Positions 1-10,760 of a DNA stretch of 64,000 nt are shown here, piece by piece. Position numbers and translations under genes: made by a program. Under the pieces are notes generated by a model. The model ran no database searches and was not told the DNA's origin. It saw only the letters and a list, made by a program, of their open reading frames with translations. Origin of the DNA: Tipula vernalis (taxonomy: Eukaryota > Arthropoda > Insecta > Diptera > Tipulidae); contig OY282558.1 of assembly GCA_958295665.1 (NCBI GenBank), positions 37,717,045-37,781,044 of the forward strand, read 5' to 3'. Position 1 is the first letter of the stretch; every line of letters begins with the position of its first letter.

Positions 1-995
1 TTTATCTATCACAAACATTTTATAAATAAATAAGCTAAAATTCCAATGTTTAAAATACACAAAAACAATAAATACACAAAAAAGCTTAAAAAGTTTTCAA
101 TTTATTTGACTGGTTTTACTGCTATTTAAGTTTTTAAGTTTGGTATTCCGCACACACAGAAAGTTGTGATTTTCACTACTCTACATATACAAGTACTTAA
201 ATACATACAAGTACATAATTTAAGCATTCTTTTTGTTTGAAATTGAAAAAAGCTCTGTATTTAAAAAATAACATCAACTTTTTTCCTTTTATATATATTT
301 CAAAATTATTATAATTAATTATTATACGTTCTTTAAATATTATGTACATAAAATATTAATAAGTTCCATTCAATTAAATTACAATAGTACTACAAAAACA
401 AAAAAAAAATTGTAAAATTTAATTGAAATAAAAGAAATACGCGAATTGTATAACCTCCCCTTTGTATTTTAGAAATATATTTATACAATTTTTTTGTAAT
501 TTAATAAGCTTATTTTATAATTGCTATTAAAATTGTTACTGCTTGCTTAATGTTTGTTAGACGGAAGGTTTTATTTAGATGAATGGGAAAAGTTTCTGAT
601 TTTTTATGTCTTGAAGGTTTTTTTTTTTTGTGTACAAAAGGCATACACCAAAACGTGTAGGTGGAATTAAGGAAGGTAATTATATGTATTTAGGTTTAGC
701 TTTGCAAATATTGAGTGGTCTATTAAAATTAATTTCGATCGTGTTTGACGTACTTGCGTTTCTTGCATTTTAGACAAATAAGGAAAATATTTATTTTGCT
801 GTTCAAAAAAAATTGATTTTTTTGGAACCGCCAACCGTTATTGATTGGTGGAAAAAGTAAACCCTTTAGATATTCGTATAATAGCAAAATTACGTTATAA
901 CCAATGAGAATTTAAATATCTTAAAAATTAATTCTTTTGTAGATCTCAGCTATGACCAGTTCCATATCCATCCACTAAAATCCCCTTTCTTTTCC
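1..995. other. AT-rich sequence without recognisable gene
   Basis: I see only A/T-rich sequence with homopolymer runs, and no open frame with recognisable protein similarity on either strand. It is the flank of the LINE that starts at about 1005. Confidence 0.6.
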
Positions 996-1004
996 TCTTC
1001 TGAA
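996..1004. repeat. Left copy of LINE target-site duplication
   Basis: The nonamer TCTTCTGAA lies directly left of the 22-T run (1005-1026) and recurs at 7124-7132, just beyond the 5' untranslated region of the LINE. Position and exact match fit a target-site duplication made by target-primed reverse transcription. The right copy is what sets the 5' end of the element here. Confidence 0.6.
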
Positions 1005-1289
1005 TTTTTTTTTTTTTTTTTTTTTTATTCTAAATTTTCTTACATAGTTATATAATACATATATTAATTGCAGAGGTCAACTTTTCGTCTTACTTCTTTG
1101 TGTTGAAATTTTTTTTGTGGACTACATGTCATCTTTTTATTGTATATTATTTATATTTTAAAGGAAAATTCACAAAAAACCTTATTGGGTACGCTTAATA
1201 ATTAAATTTATCTACTTACTCTAAATAAATTAGCTAATTTATACAAATGTAATTGTTAATAATGTTAATTGATATAATAATAAATTTAT

Positions 1290-2773
1290 TTAGCGAAGTG
1301 CTGAGATCAACGGATTATTCGAAAATTCCAACTTATTTCGAAAATTGTTAGCTAGTTTATTAATAATCTGTTTAATAAATTCTATGTCTGACATTTCATG
1401 TAACCTTACAGTACTAAACCAGAAAGGTAGACTATGTATCATTTTCAATATCTTATTTTGTGCAACCTGAAGCTTAGAAATGTGTGTCTTAGCGCAATTA
1501 CCCCATATAGGAGCAGCAAAAGTTAAGATTTGTCTGAATATAGATATGTATATAATCATTTTGTTTTTTAAAGACAATTTAGACTTCCTATTAATAAAAG
1601 GGTATAAAATACGGATATATGAATTACATTTTTTAATCGAAAAATAAATGTGTTGAGAGAACGTAAGATTCTTATCAAGTACTACTCCTAAGTATTTAAC
1701 CTTGTTATCCCAAGGAATGCTATGCCCATTTAAATCTATATGACGTTGAGGTAAGAAGCAAGATTTCCTTCTTTTAGTGAAAAAAGCAGCTTGTGTTTTG
1801 TTAATGTTTAGTTTTACCTTTCATTTTTTAAAGTATGAATTCATGAGATTAATACCAGACTCCAGGTTATTGATGATAGTCCTGGGGCAAAGAGATTCGG
1901 TCATAAGAGCTGAATCATCCACGTATACATATATAATGAACAGTTAGCTGGGTTCGGTATGTCATGCATAAATATGTTGTAAAGAGTTGAACTTAATACG
2001 GCTCCTTGAGGAACACCGGCGGGAACAGGAAGCAAATGTGAAAAAGATTCATTAATATTTACCTTGAATGATCTGTCCGCTAAATATGATTTGGTAATCT
2101 TAGTTAAATATAATGACATTCTAATCTTTTGCATTTTGTATAACAATGCATCATGCCAGACACTATCAAATCCTTTTTCGATATCGAGAAGTACAATTCC
2201 AGATGATATTCTTAAGTTATTATTATTTCGAACGTCGTTTATAAGCCGAAACACTTGATGATTGGTTGAATGTCCGCTACGGAAACTGAATTGTTGTGGG
2301 GGTAAAATGTTATGGGTAGAAAGGTGATCATTGATTCTGTCCAGAATGGTATTTTCAAATATTTTACTAAAACAATTCAATAAACTAATTGGGCGATAAT
2401 TTTCAGGTAACGAAATGTCTTTATTTGTATCAACAGGTTTAATAAGACGGATGTTAGAATAATTTACCTCAGAAGATGTAACAGAATTTATTGAAGATTT
2501 AACCTCTTCAATGGTATCAAGGTCACCTAGGCCACTGGTAATCAAATGGGATTTAGAAAATTGGTTCGCAATACATACACACTTTTCGTAATCAGTAATT
2601 AGTAGTTTATCATTGGAAAGTAATGGAGGTAAAAAACGCTGTTTATTCTTAATGAGTTTAGTAGTTTTCCAAAATTGTGGTGATGAAACTTCAAATTTAG
2701 AGAGGAATTGATTCCATCTCTCATTGCGAAGTTCGATTATCTTTTGTTGAATGGTATTTTTCATCATTTTCAA
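1290..2773 (-). pseudogene. LINE ORF2, reverse transcriptase domain (broken)
   Basis: Reverse transcriptase of the LINE. Motifs visible are LPENYRPISLLNCFSKIFE (motif 1), QFSFRSGHSTNHQ (motif 2), IVLLDIEKGFDSVWHDALLYKM (first catalytic Asp), VPAGVPQGAVLSSTLYNIFM (motif B) and, one frame over near 1914-1930, a YVDD motif with both catalytic Asp. The frameshift falls in a TATATATGTATAC tract just before YVDD. A TGA replaces an expected Trp codon near 1825-1830, and the C-terminal part resumes at 1290-1577 with the usual APIWG and thumb region. The stretch before motif 1 is too short: the linker runs straight from an SVTSSEVN segment into the KD-LPENYRP motif, so roughly 50 residues appear deleted. 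The copy is inactive. Confidence 0.85.
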
Positions 2774-2837
2774 ATAAATTCTGAAGGCATTGGAGCGATA
2801 GCGTTGGTATGTTCATCTTACTGAGTTTTTAATTTTA

Positions 2838-3250
2838 TTAAGTAAGTTGAAGATCGTTCTTAACTGTATTGATCGAATATTTAGGGACCGCATCCACAAT
2901 TAATTTATTTAAATAATCAATTTTGTCATCGATCCTACTAGGAGTACTTAGTTCTTCCAAACTTTTTGAACTCAATTTCAGTTTACTATTTTTCGAACTA
3001 CGAAATTTGGGCCAGTTTGCCTTACTATAATTGAAATTTAGATTTGGTTCAGTAGCAGTTTGAATTTCACAGTTGATTTGGGTAACGACAGCTAAATGAT
3101 CAGAAGCCAAATCATTGCATACATTAATCGATGCGACAAGCCCAGGATTATTAGTAAGAAGCAAGTCTAAGGTCGAGGAATTTCCTTTTCTAGAGGATGA
3201 GTAATATGTATATGTTGAAGGGTACTCTACAGAAAAATAATTCTTTAATA
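2838..3250 (-). pseudogene. LINE ORF2, endonuclease domain, C-terminal part
   Basis: Second half of the endonuclease, displaced 2 kb from the first by the LTR insertion. Visible motifs are the TYTYYSSSRKGNSSTLD segment (the usual position of the T-x-x-S-x-S/D-x-D motif) and LASDHLAVV, the C-terminal SDH motif with the catalytic His. If the insert and one copy of the AATA duplication are mentally removed, the reading frame crosses the junction without a shift. This shows the LINE copy was intact here when the LTR element arrived. The segment ends in a linker that reaches a stop near 2838. One further in-frame TGA separates it from the reverse transcriptase. Confidence 0.8.
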
Positions 3251-3817
3251 TGTAAGCTATAAGGTTGTTATGTGTGTTTTTCGTTGTGTCCATGCGTCGA
3301 TGACGCTACGCGAGATAATAAACACACAAAACCTTTTTCTTTTACTTATAATTCTGATTTTATTTTATTAAGTTGAATTATAATTTGCTTATTTAAATTA
3401 TTATTAATTTTAGTCACACAATTTGTTTTTTTACTTTAATATTAATTTTTCACTGGTTGCACGAAAATTACAATGGTTGTTCTAATGTAAAAATGTAATA
3501 CCGACTGTCAAAAACACCACCCAAAAAATTATCAAGCGGATGAATAATGAATTTTTTTTCGTTTGTGTTTTCTTGTTTCGCATTCCCCCGAAACAGTGGA
3601 GATGAATTATGTTCGATGGTGCTTGCTGGTCAAGCGGTTGCGGTTGAGTGAGTGTCATGTACACGAGAGCGCTGATATTTGTATTTTAGTACATCGCGGC
3701 GATAAAACGAGTGTAAATATTTGGTGTGTGTGTGTGCGCGCCAATATATGTGATTGATATATTGTAGCGGAAACGAATGTAAATATTTATGAGTATAAAT
3801 ATGAGTGAGTCGCTACA
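3251..3817 (-). repeat. 3' LTR of nested Gypsy-type element
   Basis: 567-bp LTR. On the minus strand it begins TGTAGCGAC at 3817 and ends TTACA at 3251. Its first 87 bp (3731-3817) match 5141-5227 with one mismatch. It abuts a purine-rich tract on the internal side (3818-3850, seen on the plus strand as C-runs), the expected plus-strand primer site. Confidence 0.8.
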
Positions 3818-3847
3818 GGACTCCCCCGCAAGTGATTTTCCCCCTCC

Positions 3848-5140
3848 CTAGGGAATAATTATATGAGTGGAAGCAATACGGACGGTCTTCTGGACCCGAT
3901 GGCTTGATATTTGTTCAGCCGAACTAAGTATTCCGTTAGCTGGTTTAAGTCGATCAATTGATACGTTGGAATTTTTTCCATTAATTGATACGACGAAATG
4001 CTTCCTCAGTCTACGTATAATTTTATACGGACCTTCGTAGGGAGGCGTTAACCCCGTGCGAACCTTATCTGTTCTTATGAAAACAAAATCGCAGTTGTTG
4101 AGCGATTTCGGAACAAAAATATCATCTTGTTTGGTTTGACGAGTTGATTTGGGTACAAGGTTCTGCATGGTTTGTCGCAGTTGGTCGATGACTGTGTCGG
4201 TGGTTGGGAGTGGTGCAAGAGGATTATCGATGAAGAACTCACCGGGTAGCTTGATGGTTTGTCCATAAACCATTTCAGCTGGTGAGCACTTCAGATCTTC
4301 TTTCACTGTTGCTCGGATTCCTAGTAGAACGATTGGAATTTCCGAGCTCCAATTAATTGTATTGCTTCGGGCCATTAGTGCAGCTTTCAGTTGCCGATGG
4401 AAGCGTTCTACCATGCCATTGGCTTGTGGATGGTAAGCCGTTGTTCGTATCCGATGTGAGCCAAGGAGTTTTGTTAACTCGGTGAAAAGCTTGGACTCGA
4501 ATTGCGTTCCCTGATCAGTTGTGATTTGAAGGGGTACGCCGAATCGCGATACGTAATTGTTGACAAAAGTGGTGGCAATGGTTGCAGCTGACATATTGGT
4601 CATGCAGTATGCTTCGGGCCAACGAGTAAAGCGGTCGACACAGGTGAGTAAGTATGTGTATCCATTAGACGGAGGAAGTGGTCCTACGATGTCTAAGTGG
4701 ATGTGTTCAAATCGACCAGGTGGAATTTCGAATTGTCCGTGAGGTGATTTAGTATGCCGTTGGACTTTGGCACGTTGACAGGATAAACAAGACTGAGCCC
4801 AATTGCCTACGTCTTTGTTTATGTTTGGCCAAAAGTAGCGAGCAGTAATCAATTTACGGGTTGCGCGGACGCCAGGATGCGAAATGTTGTGCAGTGTGTC
4901 AAAGATGGTTCGACGTAGTGATGCCGCAATAAATGGGCGATTGTACCCAGTGGATGTTTCGCATATGATTTCGAGGCCAGGCAATTTAAAAAGCTCTAGG
5001 TTCATTGATGAACCAGAGTGACGTTCGGAACCAGAAAATAAATCCTGAAGTTCTAAGTCAGCTTTTTGAGTGTTTGCGATTTGGTTTAAGTCGATATGTG
5101 TCTCGACTGCGGCCGTTTCGTTGTCGGTAGTGCGGGATAG
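3848..5140 (-). pseudogene. Gypsy-type pol remnant: integrase
   Basis: The C-terminal part of a pol polyprotein. The frame is open from the deletion junction (about 5140) to the stop at 3848, with an internal ATG at 5005. In order it has an RNase H-integrase linker; a zinc-binding HHCC module (H-x4-H then C-x2-C in SCLSCQRAKV); the DDE core with first Asp in LDIVGPLPPSNGYTYLLT, second Asp in TTDQGTQFES and Glu in HPQANGMVERFHRQLK; and a C-terminal GLTPPYEGPYKIIRRL segment of the GPY/F type. All three catalytic residues are present and the integrase frame is uninterrupted, so this insertion is younger than the LINE copy it sits in or has drifted less. Without the rest of gag-pol it has no autonomous function. 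Confidence 0.9.
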
Positions 5141-5227
5141 TGTGTCCGCGCCAATATATGTGATTGATATATTGTAGCGGAAACGAATGTAAATATTTAT
5201 GAGTATAAATATGAGTGAGTCGCTACA
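5141..5227 (-). repeat. Truncated 5' LTR of nested Gypsy-type element
   Basis: 87 bp identical to 3731-3817 except one base. It includes the terminal TGTAGCGAC. The remaining 480 bp of this LTR and all upstream coding sequence are gone. Confidence 0.8.
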
Positions 5228-5736
5228 AATAACTCATCATACAGTGTGTTACCAGTTTGGTTAGCTTTAAGGCATCCCCAAAATCGGTGCCTAGCATTAA
5301 AATCACCACAAATGAAAAAACAGGGGTCTGCTATACGAGTTAATAGCCTAATATCATTCTTAAAATGTACTAGGGTGCTTTGGTTTATTTTTTGCCTCGA
5401 AAAATAGCAGCTAGCAATTGTGAATGAGTTTCCGTTACACAAGACACTAATCCCTATAGCTTCGATTACTTTAGTATTAAATATAGGAAGTAATGTATGT
5501 TTAATGTTTTTTTTAATAATGATACATACCCCACCACCAACTTTATCCAATCTGTCGAGTCTATAGCATTTGAAGTTGGAATTTTTTAAAATAACATCCG
5601 TGGATTTCAGCCGTGTTTCACTAATTGATATAATATCGATATTATTAGTAATTAAGAAATTGAATGTCTCTTCAATTTTATTTTTGAGCCCTCTGGCATT
5701 CCAGTGACATATTTTTAAATTATTTTGACTGGTCAT
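5228..5736 (-). pseudogene. LINE ORF2, endonuclease domain, N-terminal part
   Basis: Start of the ORF2 polyprotein, beginning at the ATG at 5734-5736 (MTSQNNLKICHWNARGL). It is an apurinic/apyrimidinic-type endonuclease that nicks target DNA to prime reverse transcription. Recognisable motifs in order are the WNARGL region near residue 12, SETRL near residue 47, the GGGVCIIIK strand near residue 75 and CGDFNARH near residue 150. These correspond to conserved catalytic and structural segments of the exonuclease-endonuclease-phosphatase fold. The frame runs into the LTR element at 5227 and then reads 10 or so foreign residues before a stop. The remainder of the domain lies on the far side of that insertion (2838-3250) in the same frame. 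Confidence 0.85.
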
Positions 5737-6884
5737 TACAATATCTAAAAGAATATTCAAATATTAGTTGCATTTGTTCAATGGTAGTTTTACACTGCAT
5801 TATTCTTGGCAGTATTTCACCAACGATTTCTATAATCTTATTCGGGGAAAACAGATTATTGGTATTTGGCTTTATATTGGGTTTTTCCCAAGATGTACTG
5901 CTATTATTGTTCACCGAAGAACCATTTCCAAATAGAGTGTTAAAGTTTACTTTAGGTGGCCGCAATCCAGGGAATTGAACATTATCAAATAACGGGGGGG
6001 CACGTTGCTCGTCTATTGTTTGACGTTTTATTTTGACGAGTTTTGCTAACGATCTCGTTATATTGTATCTTCTTAGGGCACATAGGGTGGTTAGCTGAGT
6101 GAGGTCCTTCGCAGTTGGCACATTTATATTTCGTTTCACGAACCGGTAGTTCCAATTTAGTAACAGGACAATCGATGGTTTTATGAGCTGCACCACACAT
6201 CATACATTTAGTACCCATGTGACAGTTTGAGGTACCGTTTCCGTACATTTGGCAATTACGGCATTGTGTTGGTCCGTATCTGCGTGGGACCTGTCTTTCC
6301 CACGATACAATAATGTTGTAAATGGATCTTATCTTCCTTAACTCACCCAGTTTAACATCTTTTTTGTAGTAAAACAGATAAATTTGACTATTAATTTCTT
6401 TTCCTTCAGTAGACTGTTTTAATTTCTTTATGTTAATTGGTTTGGGAATTTTTTCTTCATTTAAGATGTTGTTTAGCTCACCAAGCTCAAAATCAGGTAA
6501 ACCCTTAAGAATTACTTTGAAAGGTTTGTCTTCTGCTTTTGCATAACAAAAAAAATTTATATTGCTATTTTTCAGGTAGTTTATTACTTTGTCATAATCA
6601 TCCGTTGTTTGGCAAAATATTTTACAACCAATCGATATAATTTTATAATTCACTTTTTTATTCAATAAAATTGAGTTTATTTTAGGTTGAAGGTCATTCA
6701 GACTGGTATTCGCAACAGTTATTGGCGGTATGGTAATTTTTGATGAAGTTTTACATATAATAACCTCGTTTTCGTCATTAACTTCATTTAAATCTTTATC
6801 GGGTTTTAAACTACTAAACGTATTGGCTGAAGGGACCAATTTAGAATTGCTCCCAAATCTTTTCGGTTTCGGTGTATTATCCAT
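5720..6884 (-). pseudogene. LINE ORF1, Gag-like CCHC zinc-knuckle protein (frameshifted)
   Basis: Encodes the RNA-binding ORF1 protein expected to coat the element's RNA. It starts at the ATG at 6882-6884. The N-terminal 100 residues are polar. Residues of about 100-190 resemble the region preceding the knuckles in Jockey ORF1 proteins. Around residues 205-270 there are three consecutive Cys/His knuckles (CRNCQMYGNGTSNC; CMMCGAAHKTIDC; CANCEGPHSANHPMC). The frame breaks near 5993-6000 in a run of seven G. The rest of the protein continues in another frame from about 6000 to the stop at 5720, ending 17 nt past the ORF2 start. A simple length change in the G run explains the break. The tail is Asn/Ser-rich and ends in a likely helical segment. 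Confidence 0.8.
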
Positions 6885-7123
6885 ATCCGCACTTTCGGCG
6901 CCCCTTTTGGCATTGGGGCGTCTTGTAACGTTAATTATACCGTAGAAAACTATATTATTGACACTTCACACTTTATATTTAACTATTATATTTTTTATTT
7001 ATTACAATTATATTTAACGTATTTTACACAATAAACTTGGTAGAATAGCCGTAAATTAAACTTCAATAGTATTGATACAAATTAATTATGATGTTTACTC
7101 ATCAAACAATACTTATCGAATCA

Positions 7124-7132
7124 TCTTCTGAA
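7124..7132. repeat. Right copy of LINE target-site duplication
   Basis: TCTTCTGAA here matches 996-1004 exactly. It places the LINE 5' end at 7123, leaving a 5' UTR of about 240 bp upstream of the ORF1 start at 6884. Confidence 0.6.
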
Positions 7133-7860
7133 TAATTTTATTTTCATCGAGTATCAAATTCAATCAAGCGCTCGATTGCATTTTTCTGTGCCAATTAACG
7201 AACAATGTCGTATCGTTAACTGTCTAATAAATTTCGTTAGATAACGCAAATACCACTATTTGACTTCTGTCCGAAAACAATCATGTACCTCAACTAATAA
7301 TCTTCAGACATCTCGATAAATATCGAATAATCTTTAAATATATGAAAAAATTTTGAATAAATGAAAATCAGAATTTTGATTTACATACAAAAATTTTAAG
7401 AACCCATCGAAAATTTCGGCTAATTCTCTAAAAATAGTCTTTTCAAATCAATCTATTCAGCAAATATCGAATAATGTAGTAAGTCGCACAATTAATATTG
7501 AATTATTTAGACAATCTCGGTATACCGGTAAATCCATAAATTCGTAAGACTCAAAGCCAAGCAATTTAATATCGATAAATCTCGAATAACTTCGTTAATC
7601 TAAAATAATCTTGAAAATCTCGAAAACGTTGAAAACACGATTAAATAATATGTAAAATAATCTAATAACTAATTAACTGATACATTTCTGATACAACTCG
7701 AATAATATTGTGAATCTCTAATTATTCCGAAAAAATGAATGAAAACATCTAGAATAATTCAATAATCTCATACAAATCTCTATTAAACGGAAAAATTCTT
7801 GAAAATCTTTTGAAATTTTTCGAAAATCTCTCTAAAAATTTTAAAAATGCATGCTGTTAT
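7133..7860. repeat. Diverged interspersed repeat rich in TCTCGAATAA-like words
   Basis: A 0.7-kb stretch with many variants of the words ATCTCGAATAA, AATCTCGAAAA and ATCGAATAAT. It looks like an old array or element body. Similar text occurs at 51000-51700 (opposite strand) and 62450-62800. I see no coding potential. Assignment to one family rests on shared words rather than an alignment. Confidence 0.4.
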
Positions 7861-9807
7861 AGGGGGAAATATGTTTTGTAATCGGAATTTCATGCGATGT
7901 TGGCGAAACTTTATGTAAAGTGTAAATTTTGACTCATTTGCCCTTTGAATGTGCGGTCCAAAAATGTTTCACTATAGTTCGTGACAATTTCAATTACAGA
8001 AATAATCAAAAATTAGCCAACATATTACTATTGGAAATTTTTGTATTTCCTCCATCAAAAACTGTGACCCATTCAAGGTTCACAATGTGCGGGCCGAATT
8101 TACTTCACTGTATAAAAATCAGAACTAAATCTCACCAATTGAAATATACCTGATTGGATACATCTAAATATGTTACCACGTTGAACCGAACGAAAATAGG
8201 CTTATGAAAATATTTCAATTTAAGACATGATGATACTTAAAATCGTGTATACACTAACAGCTTTATCGCTGTATACGTTGTCTGATACAGTAATAATTAA
8301 CTATCCAGGAAATTTGCTATATGAGGAGTATATTATTGCCCCGTGTGACCGTATATTTATAAGACTTTAATATATAAAAAATGCAAATTGAATTGAAAAC
8401 AACATGTTAAAAATAACTTGGTGAAATCTCTACATATTACCCATAGCTTTCAAATTTACTCACTTGTAACATTTTAGTTTAAAATTGTAAATCTACAAAT
8501 AATTCCGGAATACATTATAAATGTATAATTATAGTTTAATTCCATAATTTTCCGACTTAAATTTTCACGCTCGTGTGAAACTCTTGAAAAGGGGAATCGT
8601 AACACCAGATTTTGCGACCTTATTTCGTTTCCTCCTTTGAAATTTCATCGACTGTTTGTCCTTCCAATGACCCACCAAATAAATCCGCTATAGTGACAGC
8701 AAATATCACAGAAGTAGCGTACACATCGCACACATATTCAATAATGGGACACAGCTCGAAAACTACATTTTTCAGGAGAAGCGAAAACTGAATTTTTGGA
8801 CTATTCGGAAGTTTATTGTTAACTAAGTAAGATTGACATATATAAATTACTTTTAGAAATATCTTAGAACAAAATGTTCTATCATTTTGTTTTCATATGC
8901 CTTGAAATTTGTAATATTTAAGTTGATACTGTGTTGTGTCACTTTTAATTGTGACTCTGTTTTGACGTTTTAGATGTTTTTTCACATTAGTAACTAATAA
9001 TGATTTGGAGTAAGCAATACAAAAAAAAAACGATTAAGAAAAGATAAATAAAAAGATCCAAATCATTAGTAAGGAAAAACCAAAAAAAACAAAAACAGGA
9101 AACTTTTTCCAAGTATCACAAAAAAAAATGTAAAAGATATTATTTTATCTCAAAAGCTTATAAATCAAAATTGTTACTCAAGAACAAATATGTTGGCATA
9201 ATATGTTTTTCAACAAGACCTTGGATGCCTTTTTTTATTGACAGGTAGTGGAATGAGGTTTACCTCTTCCTATTTATTTTCTCTTGCATGGCGCACGTTT
9301 ACCTTTTTGTAGATAGTGTCTTCATTTTAGATTTAATAGAAAAATATTAGAGGTTTTTCTTTCTCAACGCGTAAATTCTGTTTTCTATCACTATCAGAGT
9401 TCAACGTGAGATTATGTCTCCATTCCTGTTGTGTCGTTTCCCAATCATAGAAATTTTGATAATTTAATTCATAATCGCGAGTAGGTTGATAATAAATATT
9501 TGGTTTTTTGTTGTCCACAGCTTTTATCTGAATAAAAAACAATCTCAAGTTCTGAATTATTGGCATTTTCAAATACCATCGTTATGTATTGAAGCACACA
9601 GCTACCTTGTTTCTCTTCTGTTTTTTGCTTGTTTTAACTCGTAGAAAGTTTAATGGGTGTATTCACATGCAGTTTGTTGACGGGTTTATTAATCACAGTT
9701 CAATGAGAAAATGGAATAATAATTTTTAGGATTAATTTTTTTTGTCATGAAAACAGTCTTAACAGTTTATAGCAAAATTAATTCCTAAATTTGACGGCTA
9801 TGAATAT
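7861..9807. other. Non-coding stretch with small repeats
   Basis: No gene recognised. 7925-8110 contains two diverged copies (about 130 bp apart) of a segment with AATGTGCGGTCC / AATGTGCGGGCC followed by TTCACTATA or TTCACTGTA. At 8993-9070 an imperfect inverted repeat (ACTAATAATGATTTGGA and TCCAAATCATTAGT) could form a hairpin. The rest is A/T-rich. Confidence 0.45.
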
Positions 9808-10269
9808 TGTGACGGTGACACCTAGTGTGTAATAGAAGAAGTTAAATGAATAGCTCAATGTTTAACTGTTACTGTACTAAAATGGAATTTTCCATGATAA
9901 AATTGTTACGTAATGTTTCTACGCTATTCTAACTGGAAAAGTCATGAGCTTTCTAGAAGTTTGGTTTCTGTATATAAAAAGGCGAACGAAGTCGAATTGG
10001 ACCAGTAGTATTTGGAAAGCGACAGTATGGAGATTAAAAAGGAATTAAAAAGTGATTTAAAAAAGTGTTTTAGTGGAAATAAAAATTATAAATGTCCAGT
10101 AAAATTTGAGAATAATTTATATAAAGTGATTTTGTGAATTTTTATTGATAAACTACGTTGTAAAATTTTTGTGTGAAATAAATAAATTCGTTGGCGATAA
10201 ATTGAATTGATTTGGTTTTATTCACAATCCAGTGATACGAATCTTGATTGACAAGGCAAAAACGTAACA
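9808..10269 (+). repeat. Solo LTR, forward copy
   Basis: 462-bp sequence starting TGTGACGGTGACACC and ending AAACGTAACA (TG...CA), flanked by ATAT on both sides (9804-9807 and 10270-10273), a 4-bp target duplication typical of Ty3/Gypsy insertion. It has LTR-like promoter parts: TATATAAAAA at 9971-9980 followed by a GTCG-containing start region, and AATAAATAAA at 10177-10186 as poly(A) signal. No internal gag-pol is present, so it is a solo LTR. A second, opposite copy begins 4 bp later. Confidence 0.75.
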
Positions 10270-10273
10270 ATAT

Positions 10274-10760
10274 TGTTACGTTTTTGCCTTATCAATCAAG
10301 GTTCGTATCACTGGATTGTGAATAATACAAATTCAATTCAATTTATCACCAACGAATTTATTTATTTCACAAAATTTATTACAACACAGTTTATCAATAA
10401 AAATTCACAAAATCACTTTATATAAATTATTCTCAAATTTTACTGATCACTTTTACTTTTTATTTCGCACAAAAACACTTTTTAAATCACTTTTTAATTA
10501 CTTTTTAATCTTCACACCGTCGCTTACCAAATATTACTAATAATCTAACAAGTTTACTCTATCGCGTTCCAAATACGAATAATCCAATTCGACTTCGTTC
10601 GCCTTTTTATATACACAAACCAAACTTATTGAAAGCTCATGATTTTTCTAATTAGAATAGTGTAGAACAATTTTATCATGGAAAATTCCATTTTAGTACA
10701 GTTTAACATTGAGCTATTAATTTTAACTCATTCTATTACACACTAGGTGTCACCGTCACA
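10274..10760 (-). repeat. Solo LTR, reverse copy of the same family
   Basis: Reverse-complement relative of 9808-10269, 487 bp, beginning TGTTACG and ending GTCACA on the plus strand. It carries the same TATA region (10605-10614 in reverse) and an extra 25 bp or so around 10519-10560. The flanks are ATAT (10270-10273) and ATAA (10761-10764), so its own target duplication is imperfect. Together the two LTRs make a 950-bp inverted repeat centred on the shared ATAT. Confidence 0.75.

Larger units (their letters stand above)
3251..5227 (-). mobile_element. Internally deleted Ty3/Gypsy-type LTR retrotransposon nested in the LINE
   Basis: An LTR element inserted into the LINE endonuclease, flanked by AATA at 3247-3250 and 5228-5231. 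On the minus strand it starts TGTAGCGACTC and ends AGCTTACA, that is TG...CA. It retains only 87 bp of 5' LTR (5141-5227), then the linker and integrase part of pol, a purine-rich tract and a complete 3' LTR (3251-3817). Gag, protease, reverse transcriptase and RNase H are missing. The deletion joins LTR to pol at a shared TGTGT(G/C)CGCG word, suggesting recombination at microhomology. The integrase C-terminal region with a GPY-like motif suggests a Gypsy lineage, possibly CsRn1/Kabuki-like; that clade assignment is an inference. Confidence 0.85.
1005..7123 (-). mobile_element. Jockey-clade non-LTR retrotransposon, near full length, interrupted
   Basis: A two-ORF LINE on the minus strand. ORF1 (a nucleic-acid-binding Gag-like protein with CCHC knuckles) is followed by ORF2 (apurinic-type endonuclease plus reverse transcriptase). 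The ORF1 stop (5720-5722) overlaps the ORF2 start (5734-5736) by 17 nt, a typical Jockey-type arrangement. A poly(T) run at 1005-1026 is the poly(A) tail read from the other strand, and TCTTCTGAA flanks both ends. Without the nested LTR element (1977 bp plus a 4-bp duplication) the LINE is about 4.1 kb, a normal Jockey length. It cannot be autonomous: ORF1 has a frameshift, and ORF2 has the insertion, stops, an internal deletion before the RT fingers and a frameshift next to the YxDD motif. The Jockey assignment rests on the ORF1 knuckles and RT motifs. Confidence 0.85.

Noticed and set aside
3301..3817. Earlier choice of LTR left end at TGACGCTACG (3301)
   Set aside because: The flanks TCGA and AATA do not match. 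Moving the end to TGTAAGCTATAA at 3251 gives a matching AATA duplication and restores the LINE frame.
4557..4742. Plus-strand frame inside the integrase
   Set aside because: Antisense shadow of the integrase core, which has all catalytic motifs on the minus strand.
9808..10760. Interpretation as a foldback/MITE element
   Set aside because: Each arm has LTR features (TG...CA ends, TATA box, poly(A) signal, 4-bp ATAT duplication), so an inverted pair of solo LTRs explains it better.
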